The notes: generated by a model from the sequence alone, not told the origin. Positions 1-11,034 are shown, numbered from the stretch's first letter. The stretch: 64,000 nt of DNA from Pararge aegeria (GCF_905163445.1 NC_053199.1:12294001-12358000), one strand, 5' to 3'. Translations and numbers: made by a program.

Positions 1-16
1 ACACAATTCATACTTT

Positions 17-288
17 GACGGCCGAGTGGCACAGTGGGCAGCGACCCTGCTTTCTGAGTCCAAGGTCGTGGGCTCGATTCCCACAACTGGAAAATGTTTG
101 TGTGATGAACTTGAATGTTTTTCAGTGTCTGGGTGTTTATCTGTATATTATAAGTATTGATGTGTATTATATTCATAAAAAAATATTCATCCGCTATCTT
201 AGTACCTACCCATAACACAAGCTACGCTTTGGGGCTAGATGGCGATGTGTGTATTGTCGTAGTATATTTATTTATTGATTTATTTATA
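17..288 (+). mobile_element. SINE-A copy 1 (tRNA-derived SINE)
   Basis: Nearly full-length copy of the commonest SINE here. The 5' head looks like a tRNA: an A-box-like stretch (TGGCACAGTGGG) and a perfect B-box (GGCTCGATTCCC, normally GGTTCGATTCCC). The unrelated body contains TTTTTCAGTGTCTGGGTG and a tail CACAAGCTACGC...GGGGCTAGATGGCGATGTGT. It ends in an ATTT-rich run. The recurrence of the same roughly 270 bp on both strands at nine places in this window shows that it is mobile. Transcription would be by RNA polymerase III from the internal boxes. Confidence 0.88.
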
Positions 289-2195
289 CTATAGTAATAA
301 ATATTAAGTTAATTATACTAATTCTGTATATCATTACCAATTTTATAAGTAATAAAAAAAATAAAAATTTATGAGAATTACCAGGACCGACGGCTTAATG
401 AATAATATCAAATGATGTGGTTTCTCCCATGCTTACCACCATCATCGGCTCATAGGCAAATCTTAAACTCGTACATAGTCCTATGTCATTTGATATCGCT
501 CCCAGTTACCTTGTGGTTTTGTTCAGCTAAAAACAAATAGCTGGAGACTGGACAAACAATGTCATTGGATGTTTCCCTCGAATACCCCCGTATCGTTTGC
601 TCCTATTCCCTGAAGCCTCAACTTGAAGTGCGAATTTGCGGGCGGTCCACTCGACGCCCCTCAATTCCTGTTTGTTTTGCTGGTGTTTGAACTAACTATA
701 CACCACCCATCCTCGTCACCAGTGCCATATACTGTTATGCTATTATAATCCTTGTTAGTTTATAAGTTCGGTCGATTTTCACGTGAAAAACTAGTTGTGT
801 CTGCAAGCGCATTCTGCGTTGTAAGTGTCCTGTGTATTCTGAAGTGTTGACCGGCAATATTGCGCAATGACGCTTTTAATATTCCTTTTGATAGATATTA
901 GGTTACTTTTAGGGATTGTATAATATGTATGAATATGTATTCTTCTATTATTATATGTATATGTAATATAATTAATATGGCTAGAAAAGAGATATATAGA
1001 ATAACAGGCAGATATATCATAACTTTTTAGGGATATACTTACAAGTTATCCCGCTACTTTATACTGCAGTCAAGGGGAAAATTTTAGTAGAATAAAAAAC
1101 ATCGATAAATAGATTAGTGAGATTGGTAATTTACTGCGTTTCTAAAGAGTTCCTTTATTTCTTTTAAACAATTAAAAATGAGCAATTACGTAGATATGTA
1201 AATATGGCATGTTACGAATAATTTTATAACTTAGTTGAAGGTAAGTGTAATAAGTTGTATAAAAATATTTGCTTGTGGTCAAATTTACCTAATTGATTAT
1301 GAACGATATATTTTTTAATTACCTAATAATATTTCAAGCGCTTTGAATACAAATACCTAAACGCTTTTGTTTCTTGCATCGAATATCGATATCGAATCGA
1401 TATGGAAATTACCTACCATTACCTGCGCAGACGCAGAGACTCTTGCTGTCTAGTTGCTTCTACTTTTCTCACATAGATTGCCAAAGGCCAATTAAAAGGT
1501 GTTCGGCTAAATATCTTAGAAGCTGTAACATTATGCAAAATCAAAGTAAACGGGTTCTAACATAAAAAAAATAGTTCGTTAGTAGTTCAACAAAAAAAAA
1601 AAACAATGTTGTCAATCACCGATGCGTTGATTTGTTATAAAAATAGTTCGGGGCGATCCCGCGGCGCCATTCACGCTGCTCAGCGAATCCGTCGCATTAA
1701 CACCTATTACGCTTTGTCCCTCGCACTTCACGCAAAATACTACACTTTCCTTTTTACTGTTTATTGTTATCGTTTGTTTCGAGGCGCAAACCGTTCGACG
1801 ACAATGCACCAGTCAGTGCGGCTGGTTGAGCGCTTTCAAGAGTCGAAAAGCGGTAATTTGCTTCATTCACTCATTGTTGCCGCTAAAAGTCTCCCTTTGT
1901 CGACACTTGACGGAATTGGGAGCGTTTAGATTCGGGAGTGGACAATTCGCGGAGTGGACGTTTTACGGCCCCCGCCCGGCCTCCTCGCCTCAATGGCTAA
2001 TGGACTCATTCAATCCAAACCATTCTGTTTTAGCGATAATTGGGATTTTTTTGGAGGCAAAACGTTCCGGCTTTTTACCTTTGTAATCAGCTCTTCTGTG
2101 GACCGTTCATTGGTATCTTTATATGCAAAAAAATAACGAAGCGTGAAACGAGTGTAGGTAAGGTGTGTTCGTATTTTTTCTTCTGTTAAACAACA
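289..2195. other. Intergenic; AT-rich with one GC-richer block at 1640-2010
   Basis: No gene recognised. Short open frames between 1374 and 2136 overlap each other in several frames and resemble no family I know. The block 1640-2010 is clearly richer in G+C and CpG than its surroundings (for example GGGGCGATCCCGCGGCGCC). It could be a regulatory region or an untranslated exon. Confidence 0.4.
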
Positions 2196-2199
2196 TCAT

Positions 2200-2350
2200 C
2201 ATGGTCTGAAGGGAGAGCTTGCTCATAATCACTGTCGCTGGGCAGACGTGTTTGTGATATCAGTAGATGATAGTAGTTGCCACGTGGTGACGGCAGACCA
2301 GAATACATTTTTCATCAATCCTCCTCCTCGTGTCTTATATGGTGAAGTTT
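2200..2350 (+). mobile_element. LINE-K-type interspersed fragment
   Basis: Diverged copy of a segment also found at 6210-6410 (+) and 49670-49865 (-). Shared words are CATAATCAC, CGCTGGGC and GACCAGAATACA. The 49.7 kb copy keeps the typical GTCGCCTCGTACGACACCC stretch in reverse complement. Such segments are usual in lepidopteran non-LTR elements, but too little coding remains to name the clade. Confidence 0.45.
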
Positions 2351-2471
2351 GTCTTACAATTTTTGGTCTGATCCGGGAATCAAAAGCTTCTGCTTCTGTA
2401 AAAGCACTAACCTACCGATTAACGAGATAGTATAAATATAATTTACTTCGATTATCTTTATATCTTTATAT

Positions 2472-2775
2472 ATATATTTCTTGCGTGCGTGTGTATGTCA
2501 CTGAACTCCTCCTAGACGGCTGGACATATTTGAATGAATTTTTCGGTATGTGTTTGGGTGGCACCCTGGATGGTTTAGATTAACAAATCAGCCCGACAGA
2601 TGGCGCTGGGGCTAGCTAGTATTATATATTTCTTGTGTGCGTGTGTATGTATGTCACTGAACTCCTCCTAAACGGCTGGACCGATTTGAATGATTTTTTT
2701 GGTATGCGTTTGGGTGGCACCCTGGATAGTTTAGATTCACAAATCAGTCCGACAGATGGTGCTGGAGTCCGCTAG
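2472..2775 (+). mobile_element. Tandem pair of Helitron-like non-autonomous elements
   Basis: Two direct copies of about 150 bp (2472-2619 and 2623-2775) run from TATATATTTCTTG to a CTAG end followed by TATTA. Both contain CACTGAACTCCTCCTA, GGGTGGCACCCTGGAT and CCGACAGATGG. A terminal CTAG beside an A/T-rich target, without terminal inverted repeats, is what Helitrons show. The copies differ at several positions, so the pair is not fresh. An end-to-end tandem arrangement is also known for Helitrons. Confidence 0.55.
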
Positions 2776-3480
2776 TATTAAATTTTGTTTTTAAATATTA
2801 ATGTTAGTTTTAATTATTATTTTTGTCAAATTATTATTCATAGAGTGATTAACTTCGAATTAAACTTCAATATATTTGCTAAGTACACGTAAGCGTAAAA
2901 AAACAAGAAAAGAAAGCCCTGCTTCCTTTAAAAAAATTGTGGTTTTAAAACTCTGTCACTTTATGAATACAAAATGATGCTAATCGATTTGTATCTGTGG
3001 TAATCCCACCTTAAGGTCCTCCACAAAGGCGCAATACTCAGGAAGTTGACGCACACCCTGCCAAACCTTTCACAGGCTGTTTACTATTAGACGATTATAA
3101 CTAATGCCCATTGTTCGCAGATAACCTGATAACACCGGAATTGAATAACCTGTTCTGCATAACGCCTAAACCGGAAAGTGCCCGACTAAACCAATAGCCA
3201 CTTTTGGAACTTAGATTATTTATTGTATAGGAATTTTCTTATAATTACTTTTACGTTAATTCACTTTCAAATTCCAATTTAATTTATTTTTGAAATTTTC
3301 AATTTATATCAGGAATCAGCAGGGACGATGGTAAGAGACGTGTTGGATTAATGCTGGTTCCATAGAAACATGGAAAGCCGCTTTTTTGTGACGCAACATG
3401 CGTTGACATAATGTCCTCATACCATGGAGACATAATACTTATTCCATTTGCCGTGTAGAACCTGGGGCCATGGAGTCTAA
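2776..3480. other. Intergenic, nothing recognised
   Basis: AT-rich sequence with stops in all frames. I see no gene and no repeat shared with the rest of the window. Confidence 0.5.
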
Positions 3481-3612
3481 GTTAAAAAAAATTGCACCGC
3501 GGTTGATTGCCTCATCTGGTGACAGAAGGGCTGGCTCATTTTTTGCGCAAAGAATCAGCCTAGCTGTTCAGCGCGGAAATCGCGCTGGCATTGCAGCCTG
3601 AATTCTTGCTGC
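3480..3612 (+). mobile_element. Degraded transposable-element coding fragment
   Basis: One frame at about 3498-3602 reads RLIASSGDRRAGSFF then AQRISLAVQRGN, a phrase I associate with mobile-element ORFs of Lepidoptera; a stop follows. A second remnant of the same peptide (GLIAL...RRAGSF) lies on the minus strand near 57180-57235. The identity of the parent element is uncertain. Confidence 0.5.
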
Positions 3613-3613
3613 G

Positions 3614-4105
3614 GTGCCAAACATAATATTTAACTTATTACTTAGATTTAACTTCATTTATTTGCCCATAAAAATACAACAAAATTTAAAAAGAAAATGG
3701 GCTGTAACAGTATTAATATTAGAAGCAAAAATAAACTCGTTGTGCAGTTTACTAGGCTTAACAAAATTGCAAATTCATTCAAGGGCAATTGTATATTATT
3801 TTATAACACATTACCAAATGAAATCTTTTTGATGTCTCTCAATAAGTTCAAAGTTTATATAAAACGTCAGCTTACAGAAAAATCCTATCATTATATTAAG
3901 GATTACTTAAACGATAAAAAAGCGTGAGTGCGAATTGCTCTAGCTTCATAGCTTAATATAAATTAACTGTGAGATGGTGATAACAAAAATAAAATTACCC
4001 GGCTAAGTTTGTTGTGGGCTCTTCTTTAGCTAGACCAGGGCGCGTTTGGAACCCTTGTAGCTTTAGGTTTAAGTTGGCGAACGAAGTTATCACCATCCCC
4101 TTATA
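3614..4105 (+). mobile_element. LINE-J copy: jockey-like reverse transcriptase tail plus 3' UTR
   Basis: The frame at 3697-3927 encodes the C-terminal end of a jockey-type non-LTR reverse transcriptase: FKGNCILFYNTLPNEI, then LNKFKVYIKRQL and YIKDYLNDKKA. It is followed at 3970 by the element's 3' UTR, which starts GTGAGATGGTGATAACAAAA and contains GGGCGCGTTTGGAAC and TTATCACCATC. This copy links the coding tail to the UTR and so identifies the many UTR-only copies in the window as 5'-truncated members of one LINE. It is not active. Confidence 0.75.
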
Positions 4106-4269
4106 ATTATGTAAAATATATGTATGAACGCTTCATAAATGCCTGTGATACATAAATAAACAAATTTTGAATTTGTCCAAAACGTGAAAAAATTTTATTT
4201 TATTAGTCACAGTCTGTTTTAAGCAAGCCATAAGCAATGTAAAATTGTATTCAATGTGAATGTGAATAC

Positions 4270-4316
4270 GAAGCGGTGATAGCTTAGTGGTTATAGCTTC
4301 CTTTCGGGAGAACCGA
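4270..4316 (+). mobile_element. SINE-B head fragment
   Basis: Only the tRNA-like head remains (GAAGCGGTGATAGCTTAGTGG, then TTTCGGGAGAACC). Compare the complete copy at 20524-20832. Confidence 0.5.
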
Positions 4317-4420
4317 AAATATTTTTTGCATTTACTTAGTAATAATAACAAAATTTTAAAACTAACAAGCAGTTAAATTTTATGTATTCTTGTAGATAAA
4401 GGATAAGGTACCTATATACA

Positions 4421-4480
4421 GTGACGTGCACTTCATACATGCGCAAAAGCGCTGCCTACCCCAACAGTTTCATATAACTG
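4421..4480. mobile_element. Half-copy of the hAT-like MITE
   Basis: CAGTGACGTGCACTTCATAC and ATGCGCAAAAGCGCTGCCTACC match, in reverse complement, the right half of the MITE at 53259-53394. No opposite end is visible, so this is a broken copy. Confidence 0.45.
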
Positions 4481-4854
4481 GCAACGGGATTTAGATATAT
4501 TGCATGTTTTTAGTAGTTACCATTTAGTATATTGTGCGTTTATTTGACATATAACAAACAATAAAATCATCTTATTCACATGGTGGGGTAGCTGGAAGTG
4601 ATCTCTTATAGAGATAAGCTTTCCTTTGTACACTTATTAATCTATATTTTGTATCATATGTATTCGTGTATTCATAACTTATGGTTAAAAAATAATAAAT
4701 AAAATAAAATAAAACGGATTTTGGAGGATTTTGCTATTTTATGCCATTTTACTTCTTTATGGCCTCTTTAAGGCCTCTTCCTATACACCTAGACGATGAA
4801 TCACTTTGTATTATTTCTTAAACTTGGTTGGTCTAACTCAGTAATAAGTGATAT

Positions 4855-4995
4855 TGTGACATGGTGATAATAAAGCAGAGAACCCCTCTAACGTTTGTTA
4901 AGGGCTTCTTATACCTATAGGTACATAGACCTGGGTGCGTTTGGAAACCTCGAAGCTAGCAAGCTAGAAGCTTAAAGTAGCTATCACCAATTATC
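4855..4995 (+). mobile_element. LINE-J 3' UTR fragment
   Basis: Diverged 3' UTR only: ACATGGTGATAATAAA, then CTGGGTGCGTTTGGAAAC and AGTAGCTATCACC. Confidence 0.55.
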
Positions 4996-4999
4996 CGTC

Positions 5000-6205
5000 T
5001 TTAATTGATTTAATTTTTTCTCCACATTAGTTTGTTATTGTTGTTAAAAATCAATTAATGTATAGAAAAGTAAAGTTTTAGATTATGAATAACGGCGTCA
5101 GATAGCTTCAGAGGTCTAAGGAAAGGTAAAAAGACTTTGTCATTCACATCAGTTACCAGATTTTAGTGTTGATTTTCATCACCGTTCACGGAGTTCGTAT
5201 AACTAAAAATTATAAATTAAAAAACCCCCAAGACAAAATAAAAAAATGTAATTCGCTATTTTATGATGAATGTAAAAATGCAATGAACATCTTGGATTTG
5301 AAAATTGTCATAGTATTTTGCTAGTTCTAGTATTTTGCCTTTTCATTTGATATCCATATTGAAAGAGTTGTGCAAAATATAAAATCCGTCATTTTGTGGC
5401 AGCGGCCGTCTTGGATCGACACACAAACACGTGTGTGTTTGTGTGTCGATCCAAGACGGATACGCACAGAAAGACACACATAACACACACATATACAGAG
5501 CGACACGTCAAACTTATATCACTCGTCGTTTTAGCGTCGGGGGTTAGTAAAATAAAACTTATATAAGAAAGAAAAAGAAAGAAAGAAACATCGTCTTATT
5601 AAGTAGGTTCCTACCTACTTATGGTATTAAAGTAATTTAATTATGCATATACCCGAGTGTAAGACCACTGCGCTCACTACTGAGCCAGGAACGTCGTCGT
5701 TTTTTTCCGAAACAAAACCTTCTTGGTTTGCCATTTCTAAAATTTTGGCAACTTACTCGTAGCACATAAAATTAGTAGGTAGGTAGGTACACATACACAC
5801 TGGGCTGAAGTCAAATGTTATTTTTTTACGTAGTTAAGTACGTACGTGAACTTAAAAAACAGGTTTTTTCATTTAAACCAAATAAATATATTGCAATTAT
5901 TTAAAAATGATTCATTCACGAAATTTTGGCTCGTTAAAAGCTTTATAACCGTGAGAACACGTTGTATACAAATAGCTATTGTGCGCTTTGCGGAATTGGT
6001 GATGTTAATCAGCTTGGAATGTGGCACCCGATTATCCTTTATCAGGTGCGGGTAAAGGATTGTAAGTAATTTTAAAAATCGATAACCAACGTGATTATAA
6101 CTTCAATATATAAGTTAATCGATTGTTTCATTTTAAATTGGTAAGTAACTGGAGATGTTTGATTATGAACTTTTCCATGAGTTTGGGACCACGTTCCACT
6201 TATCG
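5000..6205. other. Intergenic with a long perfect hairpin
   Basis: AT-rich, no gene recognised. It holds the 25-bp-arm hairpin at 5406-5459 (listed separately) and a GAAA microsatellite near 5567-5590. Confidence 0.5.
5406..5459. repeat. Perfect inverted repeat, 25-bp arms, 4-nt loop
   Basis: The left arm (5406-5430) begins CCGTCTTGGATCGACAC. The right arm (5435-5459) is its exact reverse complement and ends GATCCAAGACGG. The loop is GTGT. No mismatch is seen. The flanks show no matching element boundaries. Confidence 0.9.
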
Positions 6206-6209
6206 CTAG

Positions 6210-6410
6210 CTCCACTGATGAGCTAAAGGCCTGTTCTTATCACTACGCTGGGCTGACGTGGTAGTAGTAGCACAGAGGGCGCTGCTATATTCCCCGTTAT
6301 ATTCCCTTAGTTGCCTCGTACGACTCCCGTGGGAAGGTGAGGAGTGGTGCTGGCAGATGAGGAATAGTTGGTATTCCTCATCTGCCATCGCCACACGGCA
6401 AAACTTGCGC
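6210..6410 (+). mobile_element. LINE-K-type interspersed fragment
   Basis: Contains TTAGTTGCCTCGTACGACTC and a TGCTATATTCC..TTATATTCCC stretch shared with the minus-strand copy at 49670-49865. Non-coding and degraded. Confidence 0.5.
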
Positions 6411-6623
6411 TCATCTAAACCTAAATCTTAAGATGGCAGATTCAATTAGGTAATGCTTTCCTTATCTAAATAGCATAGTAGGAAAAGGATAATTATAAAT
6501 TAAATCAAAGACAACAAAATTCTAGAAATAAATGTAACAAATTATCCTTCTTTTTCCGCATCCTATTATTGTCCCACGGCTGAGCACAGTTCTCGGCTCT
6601 CACGACGGAGACGACACCGAAAA

Positions 6624-6725
6624 AAATTCATGCTCATCACACAAACATTTTCCAGTTGTGGGAATCGAACCCACGGCCTTGGGTTCAGACAGCAGTGTCG
6701 CTGCAAACTGCGCCAATCGGCCGTC
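6624..6725 (-). mobile_element. SINE-A copy 2, head only
   Basis: Reverse complement of the tRNA-like head, with GGGTTCGATTCCCACAAC as B-box, breaking off just inside the body (ATGAGCATGAAT). The 3' two-thirds are missing. Confidence 0.8.
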
Positions 6726-7385
6726 ATAATTGCATCCCCCTTTTGTTCACCCTTGGGGAATTTTCATTAGGTATATTTATTTGGTACCTACTGCTCTTGA
6801 GATATATACCCTACTCATAAAAAAATAACCATTAAAATCGGCACACAATTTTTTAGTAGATAGGCATTAGCATTAGGTAAGTAAATTAATAATACAGTCG
6901 ATTTACTTCTTCTTATTTTCATCAAATAAAGTCTATTAAAAATACGTTATAAGCAGTACATAATAAGTTAAATTATTTTAACAAAGTTCATTTATCCAGG
7001 CAAGACTTAGATGATTCATACTTCTAGGTAAACTCGCCAGCTAAGTAGATATCAGGTATCAAATACAATGTAGTCCTTGGCTAAGCAGAGTTCATTCATA
7101 ACTATTCACCTTATGTATTAACTAAAGATTAAACAATAGCCCGTGGGAAAATGTATTAAACTTACTGAGAATGAATTAAAGCTTTTTGAACGATTAGATC
7201 TGCTGTTTCAAGTCACAGCCGTTGTTTTGATTTACTCATTTCTTTATGTAAAGGTTAATTGTTTATTCCACCGATTTCTTCACTTGGTCATCTAATAAAA
7301 ACTTTTTACAGTCCCAATCTATATTTTGTCATAATAAATAAAATAAGCAGTCAATAATTATTTTTATTGTAGGTACTAAACAGAA
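6726..7385. other. Intergenic, nothing recognised
   Basis: AT-rich, with stops in all frames. No repeat seen elsewhere in the window. Confidence 0.5.
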
Positions 7386-7389
7386 CGAC

Positions 7390-7790
7390 TCTGAAACATG
7401 GTCGTTAACTATGGGCCTCATAAGTCGGCTTAGAGTCACTCAGCGGGCGATGGAGAGAGCTATGCTCGGAGTATCTCTACGCGATCGAATCAGAAATGTG
7501 GAGATTCGTAGAAGAACCAAAGTTACCGACATAGCTCAACGAGTCGCGAAGCTTAAGTGGCAATGGGCCGGGCACATAGTTCGGAGAAAGGATGGACGTT
7601 GGGGTCCCAAGGTGCTGGAATGGCAGCCCCGTACTGGTAAGCGCAGCGTTGGTCGACCCCCAACGAGGTGGACAGACGACATTAGGCGCGTCGCAGGTAG
7701 CCGTTGGATCCAAGCGGCTCAGAATCGTGGAACTTGGAACTCCCTACAAAAGACCTATGTCCAGCAGTGGACGTCTGTCGGTTGATGTGA
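7390..7790 (+). mobile_element. RTE-like non-LTR retrotransposon, C-terminal tail of the polymerase ORF
   Basis: An open frame of about 130 codons (first Met 7411) ends in TGA at 7783-7785. It carries the typical end of endonuclease/reverse-transcriptase proteins of RTE-type elements: SETWSL, RAMERAMLGVSLRDRIRN, WQWAGHIVRR and GRPPTRWTDDIRR, ending RGTWNSLQKTYVQQW. The preceding endonuclease and polymerase domains are absent, so this is a 5'-truncated insertion. It is still fully open over its length, which suggests a fairly recent copy. Only a few bases of 3' UTR (GTTGATGTGATGA) follow. It is a dead remnant, not a host gene. Confidence 0.85.
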
Positions 7791-9390
7791 TGAAACAGAA
7801 CGTAACATATTAACCGAAACGTGTTCTGAATTCTGTGTGTATAGATTTATTACTTTACAACGTTCTTATTGTCAAGAGAAGGTCATATACTTATTTGTTG
7901 ATTAAAAATAACGTAACTTTAACGACAGATTACAAAATAAAGACATTGGACTGCGTACATAACTATATTTATATCGATGGCTACCTATAAGACATACCTA
8001 GGATTATTGTCCAAATAAAGCGTCTTAACGGCATTGAGTTTACTTTTGTACATTTGTATATACTTAAAAGTTAATTACCTAAGTAGGTACACCTGGTTAT
8101 AATTAAGTAGGTTCAGAAAAGAAAACTTTTTATTAAGTTTAATTTATTTTAATGAAATACATTTTTCATCATTCCTGTTTCTTAATTGATTTGGGTTGTA
8201 AAATCAACATCCGTAATTCCATATGTAGGTACTAATAATCTGACAGTGAGTCTGCTTTTTGTTTATGAATGTACTTAATTATTTGTTACCAATAGGTACC
8301 TCAGCCGCTGAACATATGTTCATGTAATTTAGCACAGAAAATATTGAATCCTGCGACGAAGAGTGCTTTTTATCTTTATAATGACACCAAAGTTGGAGTG
8401 GACTTAACTAAGTGCCTATAAAAGGTATTCAAGGTAAAGTAAGACTGACTCCATTTTTGAAACAAGGAAATACAGTCACACAATCACAAACACACATACA
8501 CACAGGTTTCACAGGTGAATCTAGGTGAATTCAAGGCACGAAGTAAGCATAGTTGTAAATTCTTTTTGTCGGCTTAAAATACTTACTCCTTCTATGAATA
8601 AGTATAAAACAAAATCGCATCTATTAAAGTAAATTCACTGTATCCTGAAATCCTTTATAAAAATTATAAATTAATCATGAAGCTCTTCTGAATACCTTCG
8701 TAAAGATTCGGGAAAAAAACTATATTACCTTAATTGTCAATATGTATATTATATTAATTTTAAAATATAGCCTACCGCTTGAGATACTAAACTCAAATAA
8801 AGTCTAATGTTCCTACTATCATTTTTGTTATAGGCATTTACTATGTTATACTTTTGTTTTATTGTTACCATACATTTATTATTGGAGGTGGGCCTTAATT
8901 GTTGCGACACAGTTTATACTACTGCAACGGTTATTGCGACATCATGTTTATTATGCCAATTCCGTACCCTAAATAAATAATATAAGAATATTTCAATCAA
9001 TAAGTCAAGTTGTAAGAATCAAGAGAAAAGAAACTCTATTTTGATTTGAGTCACAAAATCTAATGACACTATGAACAAAAATAATCTTAAGCAGACCCAC
9101 AGATTGCCCATAACCTTTATAGATATTTAAAAATCTGCTCTCTGATAAAAACTGTAGCAATTCTTCCAGAGACTACTGTTTCAGGAAAATCATACCTTAT
9201 CCATAAAAAATGTAGTTCCATCTAGTTAGTGTAGGTGGCCCGGCCGATAAGATGTAAACAAAATAAATTAATACCTAAGAGTGTAGAAATTTATTACACC
9301 CCTGTTTGCATCTGGAACTATATGAGAAAGTATAAGAATTTAAATCGCAACGGGAAATAAATAAAAAGTTTAATGTTATTATAATTTATA
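7791..9390. other. Intergenic, nothing recognised
   Basis: AT-rich with scattered TAGGTACCTAC-type words. No coding frame or repeat shared within the window was found. Confidence 0.5.
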
Positions 9391-9396
9391 TTTATT
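9391..9396 (-). terminator. Candidate poly(A) signal for the FoxQ2 gene
   Basis: AATAAA on the minus strand, about 680 nt past the FoxQ2 stop. It is the only canonical hexamer I found in 9391-10077 on that strand. AT-rich DNA yields such words by chance. Confidence 0.3.
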
Positions 9397-10077
9397 GAAT
9401 TTTATAGACTTATCTTACACCTACTTATTCTATTTAATCCGAATTTTTCTAGTAAATAAACAACATTATATTCACATGTTACTATAACAACAATGAGTAG
9501 ATGTTTTTAACTTTATGTACAAATAATCTACGAATATCTACAGTCACTTGGTCGTTTTTCAGACTTTAAAAGTATATAATATTATTTACTATTAAGTAGC
9601 TACATGGATCACGGGTATAAACAGTGCTAACAATGAGTGTACATTTACAACAATTTACATGTTTTATACAAATAGTAAGAGGAAAATATAAAGTAGGTAT
9701 AAACAGTTCAAAGAGACAATATTAATAATATTATAAATTGTATTAACAATAATAATAAAAATTATATTTTTTAATTCCAGTTAAAATTATTGACCTGATA
9801 ATATAAGACTGGCATGAAAATAATAGGAAAGAATATAAAAAATATATACGCAAAGAAAAAGAGTTCAACGCGTGCAAATCTCTATAAATAAAATAGTAAG
9901 AAACAAGATAACTTTATGAGGAAAGAATTATATTTATCCACTACGCATTAGTTTTTCGGCAATAATACTGTTTCACTATTCACATTTATACATATCACGA
10001 CACTTCTTGCGCCGCGAGTGTGTTTTTACACTGTCCCAAGCATCCAGTGGTAAAAGTCTTGTTGAAGACATATCAAT

Positions 10078-11034
10078 TTACGTGTCCGGTGGACGATGTT
10101 GATCCGGAGGGCTAGGAGGAGCTGGAGAATGTGCTGCGTGGCGCCTCAGTTGCTGTAGCAGAGCGGGGTCTAAAGCGGGCCACCAGCCACCTAGCAACGG
10201 GTAGTGAGCGGCCGGGGCTAGTGGCGGCCGCGTTTCCTCCTCCACCGGTCGCACTTCTTCCTGGTCACTAGCTACCACATCAATATCTTCTTCCACTTCT
10301 TCTTCCCCACTGCTGTCCCTTCTTACACGTTTTTCGGGACCCTCATCGGGCGCAAGGAGCGAAGCTACATCGAACTGCCGCTTCCGCGTTTGTACTCCCG
10401 TTGGGAGTCTTCCGCCACCCCAAAAAGGTAGCGCCAGAGTTGTCGGTGGTGGTGATTGTGGTGGCGGTGAAGGTGAATCTTCACCGTCATCGTCCACAGC
10501 CAATCCCATGTGCTTACGCACTTTCCTTTGCGCCTTGCGTCTTCTAAAGTCACCTTTACGGAAGTCCTCGATATTAGCCGGATGGATCGCCCAATAGTGG
10601 CCTTTCCCATTCGCAGATCTTCCTGCTTTAACGAAGCAGTCGTTGAGTGACAAATTGTGCCGAATTGAGTTCCTCCATCCGGGACCTCGGGATCGGAAGT
10701 AAGGGTAGTTGTCCAAGATGTGTTGATAGATGTCGGAGAGCACAAGCTTACAGTCCGGTGAGTTCAATATAGCCATCGCAATGAGGCCTATGTAGCTGTG
10801 CTGTGGTTTCGGTTCTTCGGGCTGGAGGGCTCGCTGCTGGAGCAGAGACATGGACAGCGCGAGCCGGGGCACGTAAGGGCCGTAGCATGGTGCCACCGCC
10901 GGCGGATACAGGCGGAGGCGTTCGGCGACGGCGTAGTTGTACAGCTGGAGTCGGTAGTGGTCGATCGCGGCGGCGGTTACGGCGGGCGCGTCTTTGGCCA
11001 GCGGCCAGGAGCCTCCATCGGCTCCGCTACACAT
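10078..11034 (-). CDS. FoxQ2: Forkhead transcription factor, FoxQ2 class
   Basis: Intronless ORF of 318 aa. The forkhead (winged-helix) DNA-binding domain spans about residues 75-178: KPQHSYIGLIAMAILNSP, then DNYPYFRSRGPGWRNSIRHN with recognition helix WRNSIRHNLSLNDCF, then GKGHYWAIHPANIEDF. The basic flank GDFRRRKAQRKVRKHMGL is, as I recall it, diagnostic of FoxQ2 (fly fd102C, beetle FoxQ2). FDVASLL (about 221-227) fits the EH1-like Groucho-binding pattern FxVxxLL. The C-terminus holds proline-rich (188-197) and Glu/Asp-rich (243-268) stretches. FoxQ2 acts in the nucleus; in other insects it patterns the anterior head and brain. The Met at 11034 is in frame and is followed by a GC-rich leader. 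Class assignment is strong; the exact start and absence of 5' UTR introns are inferred. Confidence 0.93.
   Translation of the reverse strand: MCSGADGGSWPLAKDAPAVTAAAIDHYRLQLYNYAVAERLRLYPPAVAPCYGPYVPRLALSMSLLQQRALQPEEPKPQHSYIGLIAMAILNSPDCKLVLSDIYQHILDNYPYFRSRGPGWRNSIRHNLSLNDCFVKAGRSANGKGHYWAIHPANIEDFRKGDFRRRKAQRKVRKHMGLAVDDDGEDSPSPPPQSPPPTTLALPFWGGGRLPTGVQTRKRQFDVASLLAPDEGPEKRVRRDSSGEEEVEEDIDVVASDQEEVRPVEEETRPPLAPAAHYPLLGGWWPALDPALLQQLRRHAAHSPAPPSPPDQHRPPDT

Noticed and set aside
1606..2136. Cluster of short frames of 60-107 codons
   Set aside because: Mutually overlapping on both strands in a GC-richer block; no family resemblance, no start context that stands out.
7411..7785. Host gene of 124 codons
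   Set aside because: The peptide is the C-terminal end of an RTE-type retrotransposon polymerase without its catalytic domains.
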